Source: Emergomyces orientalis
Lineage: Eukaryota; Ascomycota; Eurotiomycetes; Onygenales; Ajellomycetaceae
Reading direction: 5' to 3'
Length of the DNA: 64,000 nt
Assembly: GCA_002110485.1 (NCBI GenBank)
Contig: MOWL01000068.1
Coordinates: forward strand, 1 to 64,000
Made by a program: the position numbers and the translations under genes. The notes beneath the pieces were generated by a model. It was not told the origin of the DNA and made no database searches. It worked only from the letters and a program-made list of their open reading frames with translations. This document shows, one piece after another, positions 31,691 to 44,673 of the stretch; the stretch's first letter is position 1; each line of letters starts with the position of its first letter.

Positions 31691-34670
31691 TCAACGAAAT
31701 GGCGGGAAGTTGGAGCTCCACTGGCCACCACGATTGAAGCGTCCCGTAGGTTGACTTCCAGGAAAGCGATCCTCTCCTCCGGGGTTCGAGAAGCGGTTAA
31801 CCTGGACTCCGGCTCCTGGGCCAGGGCGAGTAACATGGCTGGGGTTGCAGCAAAGCATTGCAACGCGGGAACCGAACTTGGAGCCTCGCAAAGAGACCAT
31901 ATGTTTACTGTGTGTATAAAGTTAGACGAAGTTTACAGAAACGTGTGGACGGAAATGGACAGACCGAATATGGGTAGCAACGACTTCTCGCTGGTGAGTA
32001 GCAGAATTCATTAGGATCCACTGGATCAAGTAATTACCATACTGATCACCGGCAACTAACCAGCACATTAGTTTCTCATATCAATGAACCTGAAGGTACC
32101 ATCAAACTTACTGTCGATAAGGGGCATGCGAGGACGGTCAGGACGACCGGTACAAACGCGAGTAAGGTAGCGGTCCAAAAATTCAGAGCCACCAATCTTT
32201 AGACATTTTTCGACTACCTTGGAAGCGAACTGGTCCATGCTGTAGTCAGTGGCCCAAAGGAGGATATGCTCAACGGCACGGCTTTTGTCATGAGGTGCAC
32301 CATGTTCACAAATGTGTTGAATGCACCAGTTACCAAATTGTCCATGCGAGAGAAGATCGATTTTGGCAAGGACTTCTTCAATCGCTTGACGCTATAGTGG
32401 TGTTAATAGCAGATATAAACTGAAGAAACAATAGAAGAAGAATCGTACCTTTTCATCCTCCACGCAGTTCTCAAAGATATTCTGCACGACCAAGCTTCCA
32501 GTTTCACCGAGAGCAACTTCGTGCCACATACCACGCAGTGCTTCATTGACCTTGGTCATAATCTGGGGAGGCTCGTTGCTCCAGCGAAGTTCGAAGAGTT
32601 TCTGCCAGACATGGCAAGCATAACGATGGATAACTGTTTCCGGGATACGCCGCAGCAGTTCATGAACCATGACTGCTTTGTGCTCCTCTGGCACGCAGTC
32701 AAATGCCTTCTGGATTACATGACAGCCAAAAGGACCCATGCTCAAGCTCAGTGTGTTTCCACGAACGGCGTTAGCGATTGCAATAATCTGTTCAGGAGTG
32801 CCATGTTCAAAACAGCGTTGGACAAGGAAGTTCCCGAAACGATTGACCATCAATGGATACGCCTGATTAACAATTGCCTCGATGATTTCATACTTTTGCT
32901 CCGCGGTTCCAACCTTCAGCTTTTGTTGAAGGAAAATAGAAGCCTGCTGGTCATTGCTGCAGACAATTTTGTCAACAATGTATTTCCAATCACAGGACAC
33001 ACTTTTGTCAAGCAAGCGACGGTAGTTCAATGGCTCAAGAGGTGAGACATAGGTTTGAACCGCACCAGAAGAAGACTGTAGTTGTCAGTAAAATTGAAAC
33101 GAAGCAACGTTCGTGGCTTACTCACCGATGTGCTCCATGTGTCTGGTGCAGAATTAACAGTAAACTCTGCTGCAGTGGGAGACAGGGGGGTCCCGATGGG
33201 TCGTGGCTGATGCTGGCCAGCGCCAGGAAACATTCCGGGATAGGGCCCTGCATGTTGGTTGCTTACTGCTCGAGTGGTTGGTCCACCAGAGGCTACAGTA
33301 GAAAAGGTTCCCCAAGGAGAATTTTGAGGTGGGAAGCACGACCCACCGCGGTTTAGCTGCGCAGAAGAGCGGCGATTTACAGGCCCTTGCAGGTACTGAG
33401 CCTGCTCGCCGGCATAACGACCATCAAATCCAAAGGTAGGGGACCCGGGGCCAGATACAACACGCTGGTTGGGCACATAACCTGGATTCTGGCCTCCAAA
33501 ACTCGGATGGGACAACCTTCCAGCCCAGTTACGACCAGGGTCAGCGGTAAGGTTGGGGTTGCCCAAGGGAGCAGGCTCACGATACGGTTTGTCATTTGCA
33601 CCGGCAGCATTCATTACAAAAGAAGGGTGGGCATTGTTCCAAATGCCACGTGCACGGTTGTAAGCACCAGCAGAGAGAGCATCCGAAATGTCAGACTGAG
33701 CATCATCCTGAGTAGCCCATGCCTCCTGGCGCTGGTTAAAAGGACGGGTAGAGGCATTGAAAGCATTCTGCAAATTGCTTATAGTCTGCTCAGTGATCTC
33801 ACGGCCGCCAAAGTCAGCCTCAGAGGATGGGCCCAGAGCTTGGTCCAAGGTGTGCTTGATTACGCGAGTTTGAGCCAGCTCTTGTTCCTGGAGTGCTATA
33901 CGAGAATTAGCAGCAACCAATTCCTGTTTCAGACGGAGCATTTCAATGGCATCCACGTGGTCCGTGTTGTCATTATCAGACTTGGGCGAAGTATTATCCC
34001 CTGAACCGAATGAGTTACCGGAACTCAAGTGAGGAGAGGCGTTTGCACCCTCGTTCTGGGATGTAGAACGCATATGCTTGTCAATAAGGATCTGTTGTTG
34101 CTGCTCCAACAAAATTTGATGCTCAGACAGCTTGGCCAAGATCTCATCGTTGGCAGATGGCTGTTCCACCGAACCACCTCCCTTTGGGGACAATTTTGCT
34201 AGGATCTGATCCATGGCAGATGGTTGTAGCTCCGTATGAGGGGCTGAATTCGCGTGCTCTAACTTCTGCTTCTAGGATTGTCAATATTGAAAACACTCAA
34301 GATTGGTTTTTTTTGGGGGGAGGGGAGTGGTATGAGGGTCTACGTGTGTATATCTGACCTTGTTAGAAGGGCCCGAGTCATTCTTGATGGGATGCATAGG
34401 CTGGATATTGCCCAGTTTCGACGAAACCAATGGATTGGGACCGCCTTCGATGGGGTTTGCGTACTTCGAGCCCTGACACAAGAGGGTTTTAGTATCAAAA
34501 TCAAGGAAAAAATACATCGTCGAGCAGATAGGTAGATAGGGTGCAGTAGGCAGAAGAAAGGTATATCTCACCGAGCTAACACGCCCATGACCCCCAATGT
34601 CTCCATGGGCCTGGAACGGCATAGATGCTTTACGCGTCGCTTCAGAAGATCCGGTAGCAGGGAACGACAT
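31691..34670 (-). CDS. Pumilio/PUF RNA-binding protein, seven exons
   Basis: A PUF protein that would bind UGUA-type sites in mRNA 3' UTRs and repress or localise the message in the cytoplasm. Exons (minus): 34572-34670, 34359-34472, 33126-34271, 32449-33075, 32112-32391, 31965-32055, 31691-31907. All joins keep frame and give 857 residues. The N-terminal ~510 residues are Gln/Ser/Asn/Gly-rich and probably disordered, with a short coiled segment (LEQQQQILIDKH; LRLKQELVAANSRIALQEQELAQ). The PUF repeats begin near LNYRRLLDKSV and continue to FGSRVAMLCCNP: for example NRFGNFLVQRCFEH, GPFGCHVIQKAFD, YACHVWQKLFE, ETGSLVVQNIFE, GQFGNWCIQHICEH and DQYGNYLIQWIL. The C-terminus is Arg/Gly/Asn-rich and ends NFPPFR. 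An upstream in-frame ATG (34772) would add 34 residues. Which yeast PUF it matches is not resolved. Confidence 0.9.
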
Positions 34671-35102
34671 CTTGACAGTGCTACTAGGAAACATCTCTCT
34701 GCAGTTATTCTTTGCAAGTCTGCGTTGTTGTGTTTCTGGAGCTGGATTGACGTGGCTTGCAAGGAGAAGCAAGAATACGGTGTAAATAAGGGGGTAGGTA
34801 AGATAACCCGAATTTCAGCAACAAGACAAACCAATGGGAAATAAGATAACAAGAGATATATCTGATATGCGAATAGGAGAAGCACAAGAGAAAAATAAGA
34901 GGGTGTTTTTGAAACAATGGGGAGGAAAATAAACAGACGAAGGATACGCGTAGGGGAGAGCAGTAACTGAGCCTGACGCGTCCCTGTTATCTCTTCAGGG
35001 AAGCCAATTGAAGCTTGAGAGAAGTAATTATTGAGCAAGATGGCAGAAGAAACGGGATTAGACAAGATGAAGCAGAGAGAACAGAAGATGATGATGAAGA
35101 TA

Positions 35103-35136
35103 GAAGAAGAAGAAGAAGAAGAAGAAGAAGAAGAAG
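35103..35136. repeat. (GAA)n tract
   Basis: About eleven GAA units in the upstream region of the Pumilio gene, reading TTC on the gene's strand. Confidence 0.95.
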
Positions 35137-35800
35137 CAGAGAAAAAGAGAAGACGCAGAAAATGATGGCGAGAAAATGGAAGAACAGATGGAGAAAAATA
35201 AGAAGGAGCAATAGACAGAAAAAGATGACAGAAAGATTAGAGAAAGAGAGACTGAGAGACTGGACTGAAAAAAGGAGGGAATAAATGAAGGAATGAAATT
35301 ATGAAGAGAAAGAGAGAAGAAAGATGGAGTTGGTGAGTAAAAGGAGGATAATTGGGATAAAAGGGGGGGCGGGAGGAGGAGGAGAGGGGAGAGATGTGCG
35401 GGTGGGAGAGATGGCTTATCCACTTTGAGCAGGGTTAGGGTTTGGACCTGCTGGGTTGACAACTGACAAACAGGACAGTGGCCAGCAGGCCACCAGGGCC
35501 AGTATGCGGTGTTTGAATATATGACTACATCATATACTTAGTATAATAAATCTGATAGTTGATTGTCTATTTCAGAGTCCAATCAATGAGACAGAGTGAG
35601 AGAAATCACCCTTCAGAGAACAAGTATATTCAAAGAAGAAGAACAAATTAAGCGATCTCTAAACTGAATAGATATGCAGAGAGTAGAATTTGATTCACTG
35701 TTCAGACAGTAAAAACTGAGCTGGAAAAATAAAAAAGAAGAAGCAGGATAGCTTATAAGACACAAAGAAAGATATCACAGCTCAGGGGTATATTGATGAT

Positions 35801-35868
35801 GAAGAAGAAGAAGAAGAAGAAGAAGAAGAAGAAGAAGAAGAAGAAGAAGAAGAAGAAGAAGAAGAAGA
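35801..35868. repeat. Long (GAA)n microsatellite
   Basis: About 22 uninterrupted GAA units. It is followed 85 bases later by an A-run at 35954 to 35974. Confidence 0.95.
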
Positions 35869-35983
35869 GGCATGAAGAGAGGCTTGCTTCTCTCCTTCTT
35901 TATTCAAGCACTGCTCTGCCAGAAAAATGGCTGGTATAAAGGTCCAAAGACTGAAAAAAAAAAAAAAAAAAAAAGAACACGCT

Positions 35984-36078
35984 TGACATCGACTATCAAG
36001 CGGGTATTGACCATATAGCCACCTTGATTGATGCATTTACCACTCAACTAGCTAGGCATCAGGAAGCTCATTGTTCAT
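35984..36078 (+). pseudogene. Possible gag fragment of a degraded LTR element
   Basis: A short open stretch reads DIDYQAG then IDHIATLIDAFTTQLARH and ends in TAA. It is amphipathic and looks protein-coding, but has no gene context. About 55 bases upstream, TGGTATAAAGGTCC at 35927 to 35940 resembles a primer-binding site, and the AT-rich 400 bases before it could be an LTR. All of this is suggestive only. Confidence 0.3.
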
Positions 36079-36170
36079 AAACCCAAGAAGAAACCCCCTG
36101 AAAGTGCCAGGGTAAAAACGAAACAGAAAAAGAAAAGAAAAGAAATATCAAACCATAACCATATGCAATA

Positions 36171-39100
36171 TCAACCAACATACGACCCCGCAGAAACCCG
36201 CCACCCAAAATCAAAAAACCCAGCCGCATACACACCCGCAAACCCTTGCCATCGACACCGCGCACTCAAAACCACAAAATCAGGCTGCCCGACGCCCGTT
36301 AGCAATGGTACGAGTCGGCTCGCTTGCTGTAAACCCGCCACATCGGCTCCCCACATGACCAACTCGAGCCGTTGGCGGGGGAGCGGGCGTAGGAATATGG
36401 CACCTAGGTCGGGTTCAAGGGGGTATTTTGTGGCTGAGCTTGTGCTGGAGCTGGAACCTGAGTCTGTTGCATGGAAATTCGTTCTGTGGACTATTAAGTG
36501 GTACTCGTCCATGTAGATGGGGAACGTGTCGAGGAGGGAGGGCGGCAGGACATTTCCAATTGAAATAGTAATTACGTTACCAAGTCCGCTAATTACCTCT
36601 TCTTCAATAATATTACCGTTGCAATCAGTTGGTGCCTGTAGGATCCGCGAATCCGCCGCGAAATACTGTAACAGATTACGACTTGTCTGTAACGCTACCT
36701 TCATCTGCTCGCTTCCGCTTTCTCTCGAGCAGATTCTGATCGTAAATCTACCTGTCGAGCGAAGGACGGCGTCCATGGCTCCATTCTGCCGACCGTATCG
36801 CTGCGTGATGTCGTCACGCCAGGAACCATCGTAAGAAACGGTCCAACTGCCCGTGTCCTCATCTTTGACGAACCATGTTGAGTTAGCGGTGTCGGCAGCT
36901 GGGACTTTAAATGGGGTTTCAGAACCGCCTTCCACCCTGATCTCCATGGGATACACTGCTAAGCGCATTCTCGATGGGATGAGGTGAAAACGGTGCACAT
37001 TGCGTGCTTTCACCTGCCATAGTCCACCCTCCTCTTCTCGATCCACTTGGATATGTCCGGATATATCTGGTGATGTTAGTTGGTCTACCATGATGCCACC
37101 TCGAGATGCGATATCTCCTGAGTTCGGGATGGAGAAGGAGAATTTCTCAGGGAGAAGGCGGTCGTAATAAGAGGGATCGCTGGTATGGCGTGAGTAGAAA
37201 TCTAGCAATGGGGGCGTGGTCAGGACGCCGTCAAACCAATGGCCCTTCTCTGGAAGCTCATGGTACTCGGAGTGCCAACCATTTTCCCCGATTAGCTGGT
37301 GTAGTAGTCGTGAGTGGTATGCGGGGACATTATCGTCTGCAGATCCGTGCTGTTGGAGAATTGGAATCCCCGCTAAGTTCCCCATTAGTAGTTCGTGCTT
37401 AAAATTTTGTCGAGCTATTTGGATAACGCTTGATATAGCGGCCTGTCCACCGTGCCACATGGTAAACGGCACGTAATCTTAAATGATGGGGGAAATATTG
37501 ACGTTAGTTTTTCGTTTCAATATAAACGGATTTATGTCAGGAGGCCGGTCATACATACTTTCAATCGATGAATATCCCGAAGCTGGAGCAGCGGCAATAA
37601 CTTTATCAGGCTGATGCGTGAGAAAAAACCACGTCCCTTGGCCTCCATTCGAATGACCTGACACAAGCCAATCCTCCAAAGCCACCCCCAACCCCTCCCA
37701 TTCCACCGCCTCCATCCAATCTGGTATGGCAGCAACCGCAGCCTCCACGTCCGCAGCACCCCAAGTATCTATCACCCAAATGAGTAAGACTTCTCTCTAT
37801 ATACCTTTTCCACCACAGTGAGGAGCGGAAGGAGAACTCACGCCAATCATCCCCACTCCACGGTGTAACACCTGTCGGAAACAACATCCACGCACATACC
37901 CCGTACGCAGCGTCCAGCATATGTCTAACCTGTTCATCAGTAGCTTCGAGGCCCGCGCCATGTAGGTCAACTAGAATGGGGAGCTTTTGTTTGCCGTTGG
38001 CTCTGGTGGAATTGCAGGATTCGTTTAAGGGTGGTCGTAGGATGGCATAGGATACGATGCCAGCAGTGTGGAGGAAGGTATATTTTTGCGCCTCTGATAA
38101 TTTCCGCGGGACCATGGTTGCAGTCACTGGGTATGTTTTCCGCATTTGGTCGGTGGACTGGACTATATAGTCGAGTTGGAAGGAGAAATTTGTTGGGACC
38201 TGGTGATAGAAATCGATTTTGAAAGCTACTGGACGTGATTGGTATGGAGCCAGTAGAAGCGGGCCATCGATTAATGAGAGCGAAATGCTGGTGGACTGCG
38301 CATCAACAAGTTGGATACCCGTAACCTCAGCCCATACATCACGGTCATTCCGTACGATAACAGAAGCGAGGGGGCCAGCAAGTTTCCCCTCCACAACTTC
38401 TGCAACAAGCACACTACCGGCATCCAACTCCAAGCCTACCGCCACTCCCTCACCATCATCATCATCATCATCGTCAACAGACCAAGAGCGCAGCCTCTGG
38501 TGAACCTCCACAACAGCCCGTATCCTTGGTTCTCCCACCCCACCCAACGACCGCACATCCCTCACCAACCGCAAATCAATAACATGCGACCCAGGCGCCA
38601 ATTTCAAAACCACCGGCGCCCGGCGATACGTATAAAAGTCACCACCAAAATACGGCTCCCCATCAACCCATACCTCCAGCAGGCCATCCGTAAACAGGGC
38701 CACCACAGTAGTTCCACTGCTATCAGGGGCCCCAACAGCCCCAGCAGCCACAGTAATACTCCCCCGCGCCCAGGCTTGATATTGTAGCCCAGCCCAACCG
38801 TAAAATGACCGGATAAGAGCCCAGTCCACATCCGGGAAACCGACGTCGAGGCTAACCGTTGCCTTGGCAGATCTATATCCGTCACTCGTCACAAATTCCG
38901 GTTCTGGTTCCGGCTCCGCCGCTTCCAGGATGGACCAGCCAACGGTCCCGTTGACGCCCAAGGCACTGCTGAATCTGGCAGCGGGATCATGGCCGTAAGA
39001 GAGGTTACGGAATCCACCGAGCACCTCGAGTGGATCTGCGCCCCATGTTGCTTCTGAAGGTGTTTATGTAACGAAAAATCAGTTTGTCAACATATTTTAT

Positions 39101-39372
39101 TTTTGTTGTTGCTGTTGTTGCTGCATTCTCAGTTGCAATAGCAAAAATATATGGATATACTGACCTCTCGTGCCAGTCTTGAACGGACCGAGAACATGCC
39201 ATGTTCTCGAGATAGAAATTGATGCTGAGCCCACGTTCACATCCATATCCGCTCTCTGACCCCCAAGGAAGAACATGGGGGTTACATCCCCGCCCAGTGC
39301 ATGAGGAAGAAAGAATAATAACCGTAAACAAACATATGATAAACAGGGGTAGGATATCCGTGGGATATGCAT
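36171..39372 (-). CDS. Secreted alpha/beta-hydrolase (esterase/prolyl-oligopeptidase-like)
   Basis: Four exons (minus): 39165-39372, 37842-39053, 37559-37768, 36171-37477, giving 978 residues. The N-terminus (MHIPRISYPCLSYVCLRLL, then FFLPHALGG) is a likely signal peptide. A ~400-residue beta-rich region precedes the hydrolase domain. The hydrolase core begins PILVDLHGAGLE and has the nucleophile elbow GHSNGG with Ser about 513, a likely acid Asp at 591 or 592 (QHGSADDNVP) and His 623 (EKGHWF), in the correct triad order. GDDW...TWGAADVEAA ahead of the elbow is typical of fungal secreted S9/PHB-depolymerase-like hydrolases. A further ~300 residues follow the triad. The substrate is unknown. 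It is divergent from the Sly41-like gene, with 1.8 kb between starts. Confidence 0.87.
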
Positions 39373-41201
39373 CGCGTTCTTTTTTTTATATTTTTTATAA
39401 AAATTTTAATCATTTGCCGTTCATCATCATTTAGCAAGTTATATATGTGATATCCTTGGGAGGCGGTATTAAAAAATATATAAATAAATAAAAAAATCAA
39501 CAAAGCGGGTCGCCAGCTATCCTCTGTATCCTCGATGTTATACCTGACATGACACCTTATTCGGATTCTCGTAAGGTACTCCCCATCCATGCGTATGTGC
39601 TGTACAAGACGTAACGAGAATCAGCACTCAAACTTGCATGAAGACTTATTTCGTTCTTGGTTTTAAGAACAATACATGACCAGTCCACAATGGCATTAAT
39701 AGCTGTGATTTCTCTCAAGCTTCAAGCATTAGATGTAAGCGTCCTAGGGAAATGAGGACAGAGAATTGCGAAGGGGCTCGTTAAAACCAGTATGATTTAT
39801 TATTATTATTGAGCCTTACATCCAAAACTCATGCCATTTCCAGAACCAATAAGGAACTTGATTCCAGGGGCCAGAAGTTCATGATTCATGATCCATGATT
39901 CATTGATTCGATTCAATGTTCGTAACGGGGGTTTGTTTCAGGCAGGATGAAGAAACATCGAACCAGCGCCCCGGAGCGGCATAACTTTTCTCCCCAGACA
40001 TTGCCAAGCCCATGTCTTGCGTAATTCTGCTGCAGATTTCAGCCTCATCAACCTCATCAGATAATAATATCTATATGGCTGTAGGTATCAACTTCTTCTA
40101 CGATCAACGATGACTCAACAGACATGCCTCTGTAGAGTAACCAAGACAAAATTGAATAATAATCCAGCAAAAATGCAGCTTGTCTAGAGACTATCCTCCC
40201 CCGCTACGGGTTCCCGCTTCTTACTGCTGTTCTCCGCATCCTCACGGGGGTTACTATATATTTATTTCACCCATTGTAATATGGGATGTCTCTCGCATCC
40301 CTCCCATTATCCCATAAGAAATGAGCGGGCTAAAACAGGTTAAATACCATCGTAAGCCAGGCCCACTTGGCAGCTTTAAGGTAAAATAAAAACTAAACTA
40401 AACCGCGTTGGCAACTTCCAGTGCTACCTCTGAGGTATCGAGGATAGCCCATGTGTGCCGTATTGGTAGTTGGTTAGTAAAGACCTCAGATAGGTATTGT
40501 CACAGCACCAAAATAACCAGTGGAGGGAACCGTTTTTATGCGTATCTGGTGCTCTTTTTTCTTTTTCTTCTTCTTCTTCTTCTTCTTGATGTCGTATTGG
40601 ATGGGTATTCCATGTTCCCCAACAAACTGTGGGGCCATCCTTTGCCTCCGAGATGTCCACCTTCTAGCTAAATGCTTGCGTAAGGGACAGATAGACAGAT
40701 AACAAGGGGCTTTCGTTGTTACGTATCAGCTCCGCCGTCCTGGGGTTTCTCGGTTCATGCCGTTGAATTTATTGAGCAGTACAGTTATGAATAGGTTTTT
40801 TTTCGATAGGAATAACCATATATCATGAATTAAAAGAACCTGATATCGACACAAGAGTTTTAGCTGCTCTGTATGTGTGATACAGCAGAAATCAGGATAT
40901 AGGTAATAGGGATAGTTAAGACTGCAACTGTATATCTGGTAATATAACATAAAACAAAAATCTAAGATGGCCGAGTTACTGCAGTCCAATTAGCAGCATA
41001 TCCTCCCAGTCGTGCCAAGCTGGTCCCTGTCGGCGGAAGCTTATTATTATTCTTCGCAGTCGGGAGTTAATCCCAAAGCCAAAAACTGATAAGGTCGCTC
41101 CATGGTATCGACATTAATCTCAACCACAACCATCTCTCCTACAACCACCACCACCATCACCAACATCAACTGTCTCCCCTCTGCTCGACCCCTGCCTGAG
41201 C
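39373..41201. other. Divergent intergenic region
   Basis: Contains the promoters of the hydrolase and the transporter. A (TTC)n run lies at about 40567 to 40586. A direct cluster of ATGATTCA/CATGATCC repeats lies near 39880 to 39915. No credible gene is seen. Confidence 0.5.
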
Positions 41202-43021
41202 ATGAGCACCACGACAGTCGTTGGCACGGGGCTGCATTCATCTGTGCTGTCGCCCAATTGGCAGCCGAAAATGGCCATGTCCACCACCGCCTCCCAGAAC
41301 TCGCCCTTGGATAAATTCCCGCTCTTCGACGACGAACCCTCTGCCTCCGGTTCGCCCGCCAACACCGACCAGCACAACCTCAACAGTCACCCTCCTAGCA
41401 ATACCCCCCTCTCCGCTCAGTCGCTGCGCTATTCGCAAACTGCTAGATGGCCGGCGCGGAAACAAGCCACTCTCTCCCCGATTGGCCCCAAACAGCGCCC
41501 GCGAAAAAGTATCAGTGAGGCCATCGAGGGATTTAGAAATCGAGGCACCAGCGTCAGTGTTAATGCCCAGGAGCTTGCGGAGGCTCTAAAAGCTCCTCTC
41601 TCGTATAGACTTATTGTATGTTTTGTTTGTTCCCCGCTGAATATCTGCCATTTTTCTGCGAGGGTTTTTTTCTTTTTGCGGAAAGCTAATCCCATTCGTC
41701 ATCATTCCGACAGTGTCTCTGTGTCGTCTGGTATATGACCTCCGCTCTCACCAACACCTCCTCCAAGTCTATCTTAACTACTCTCCCAAAACCAATCACT
41801 CTTACAATCATCCAATTCGCCTTTGTATCAATATGGTGTTCCGTCCTCGCCACTCTCGCATCCCTATTCCCCTCCCTGCGACGAGCTATCCCTGCGCTAA
41901 AAAATGGTTTGCGAAAGCCATCCATTGATATCATAAAGACTACACTACCCCTAGCCATGTTCCAGCTTCTAGGACACATTCTTAGCTCAATGGCCACGTC
42001 TCAAATACCCGTTTCCATGGTGCATACGATCAAGGGTCTGTCGCCATTGTTCACAGTGCTGGCCTATCGCTGCGTCTTTAGAATCAAGTATGCGCGGGCG
42101 ACATATCTATCACTCGTCCCACTCACGACCGGCGTGATGCTTGCCTGTTCTTCCGGTTTTTCTACCAATTTCTTCGGCATATTCTGCGCCTTTTGCGCCG
42201 CCCTCGTTTTCGTCTCGCAGAACATCTTCTCCAAGAAGCTTTTTAACGAAGCCCTCCGCGCCGAGACAGAGGGCCATCTGGGCGCTCGCAAACTGGACAA
42301 ACTCAACCTCCTCTACTACTGCTCCGGATTAGCCTTCCTCCTCACCCTGCCCATCTGGTTCGTATCCGAAGGCTACAATCTAACCCGAGACTTCCTGCAC
42401 GACTTCTCCATAAACCTCTCCGACAAATCCGGCACACTCGACCACGGACCCCTAATGCTCGAATTCGTCTTCAACGGCCTCTCCCACTTCGCCCAGAACA
42501 TCCTCGCCTTCATCATCCTCTCCATGATCTCCCCCGTCTCCTACTCCGTCGCCTCCCTCATCAAGCGCGTCTTCGTCATCGTCGTCGCCATCGTCTGGTT
42601 CGGCAGTTCCACCACCTCCGTCCAGGCGTTTGGTATCGCCCTGACCTTCCTGGGCCTCTACCTCTACGACCGAACCAGCCATGAAGACGCTGCAGACCGC
42701 CGCGCCAACGCAGACCGCTTCCACCATACTAATAAAAAACCCCTGCTACCACTTAACACGGACAGTGGCGGTAGTGGCGGCGTAACTACCCCGAGCAAGC
42801 CATGGGACTCGAACGGGTACGCGTTCCCGCCACCGTCAAAGGCGCAAACGGAGTATGCCAAGTCGCCTGTTCATCACAGTTCGAATAAGGAGAAGGAGGA
42901 TACGTCACCCAACCGGCACGGGCATGTGAGGAAAACGAGTGCTATCTGGCTGCCTCCAGGAACGAAACAGGAGTCGACGTGGCAAGAGGGTGATTCCCGC
43001 GCGGCGCCATCGAAAAACTAA
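41202..43021 (+). CDS. Sly41-like triose-phosphate-translocator family membrane protein
   Basis: Two exons, 41202-41615 and 41714-43021, give 573 residues. The first ~120 residues are Ser/Pro/Asn-rich and cytosolic-looking. The rest is a drug/metabolite-transporter fold with about nine to ten membrane segments, beginning LCVVWYMTSALTNTSSK. Family-typical stretches are VSMVHTIKGLSPLFTVLAYR, VFVSQNIFSKK with a nearby KLNLLYYCSG, and SVASLIKRVFVIVVAIVWFG, ending at FGIALTFLGLYLYDR. About 100 low-complexity residues follow. Closest family memory is yeast Sly41, a multicopy suppressor of Ypt1 loss that acts in ER-Golgi transport. Interestingly, ypt1 lies 19 kb away. The substrate is unknown. Confidence 0.85.
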
Positions 43022-43159
43022 ATAGACCTGTTGTTTTGTGTTTTATTTTTACCCGGCCCATCTTTTGATGTTAAGAGGTCTCCTTTTTCTAAGAGAATTC
43101 TTCCACTACGGCTTGCATTTTATTACTTAAACATAGGTTTGTTTATTTACTATTTAAAA

Positions 43160-43201
<42 letters not shown>

Positions 43202-44673
43202 CATTTGGTGTTCATTTTTTAAACGAGGACATAAGGGTGAGGTGTTTTTTACCTTTTCTTCCCCCGATTTTGATTTGACTGATTGATTGGTTCCCACCCC
43301 CGTTTAATTACTACATCGAACGTGACGGGATCTCCTTTTTTACCATACCAATTATCACTGCATTTCTTCTTTCCTCTTTTCTTCTTCTGCAAGGAGGGCA
43401 TAAAATTGAACTGAGCTAAACTAAAAACTTAAAGGGAGGGCGGAGTTTTTTTTGACTTCTAGTTTACGTCTGTATTGAACATTACACATTGCACAACCCC
43501 TACTCACTTGCTTTATTACCATATACGAGAGTGACTCCTGGATAGATACGTGCTTGCCTCTATTTTTGTTTAATTCCCTCCCTCTTTTTTTAACACAAAA
43601 TACTTCTTCTGTGCCATATTTTTTTTCCTTGTTTTTTTTCTGCATTTCATTTCTGTTTCAGCGCGCCAATTTTGCCTGGTTTCTGAATGGGTTCTGTACC
43701 TTTGTATTATGAATTGTCCTTTTCTTCTTCTATCTCCATTATCGATACGCCGTCATAATCTATGGATGATTTGAGAAACGGGACGCCAAAAGAAAAATAA
43801 CACATGTAAGAAGGTAAGAGAGATTAAAAAGGTTAAACAACATTTTTATTGTATTTTCTTTGAAACTGTAATAACACAAGATATAGAATTCAAATGATAA
43901 TTATTATTTTTGAACGTCCTCTGTTTTTTAGTCTGAGGCTTATATCATAAAAGTCAGATAACATAGGAGCGAGCTGCCCAACACAACAAATCCAGGTATC
44001 CATCGTCCATCCATCTAGAAAATCCCATAGCCAAAATCCCACCCTAGAATATGTATGTATGTAGCAACCGTCGGTAAGGAACAGAAAACATCCTCATTGG
44101 GGCCTCTTAAAAGAAAAAGGGAATCCCCTAAGCCGCTCCAGCTACGGCGCCATTGTAATTTCTCTTGGAGCATACTGTAGAGGAAGAAGGGTGCGGGCAT
44201 ATATATAGTATTGCATACATATATGTATATTTCCCTTCCTCCTACAATAAACCATGTCCGTAATGAGTATTTTTTTTTTGTTAAGAGAAGAGAAAAGAAG
44301 AAACGGAAAGGCAAAATGGAAGAAATATGTTGGTGGGAAAATAGATATTTTTACCGGAGAAAGTGATGTTCCGCTCTGTCCAATTGGCGCTGGCGATATT
44401 TGTCTTTTGGTAAGCAAGCTGTGAGTATCTCATCACGTGGTCTCCCTCCAAGCTTTCCTCCAACTCCAACTCCCGACTTCCCGGCAAGAGACGACAACAA
44501 GAGACAGGACAAGAGATATAGAGGATATCAATTGTGACCTGACGACGGCGGGGTCATATACTACACCTCCCTCCCTCTCTCCTATATTTCGCTTCTTTTC
44601 TTTTGTCAATTGAGTTCGATATTTTTGATATTTTTATTACATTTGGGGCGTCCACAAATAAACCTTGTAAACG
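43022..44673. other. Intergenic region with poly-T tract
   Basis: 3' flank of the transporter gene and promoter of the complex I gene. A T-run with one interrupting C lies at 43161 to 43201. ATTGG/CCAAT-type sequence lies near 44380. No credible gene. Confidence 0.5.

Larger units (their letters stand above)
34671..36170. other. Pumilio upstream region and AT-rich repeat-bearing spacer
   Basis: 34671 to about 35460 is the Pumilio leader and promoter, strongly purine-rich on the plus strand. About 35510 to 36080 is AT-rich and looks like transposon debris. The remainder is the hydrolase 3' flank. Confidence 0.5.

Noticed and set aside
31681..31863. Alternative Pumilio C-terminus ending SRHFVDHI
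   Set aside because: Splicing from the previous exon puts the other frame in register, completing the last PUF repeat (FGSRVAMLCC) and ending NFPPFR.
35954..35974. A-run as a SINE or LINE tail
   Set aside because: No upstream SINE promoter boxes and no target duplication are visible.
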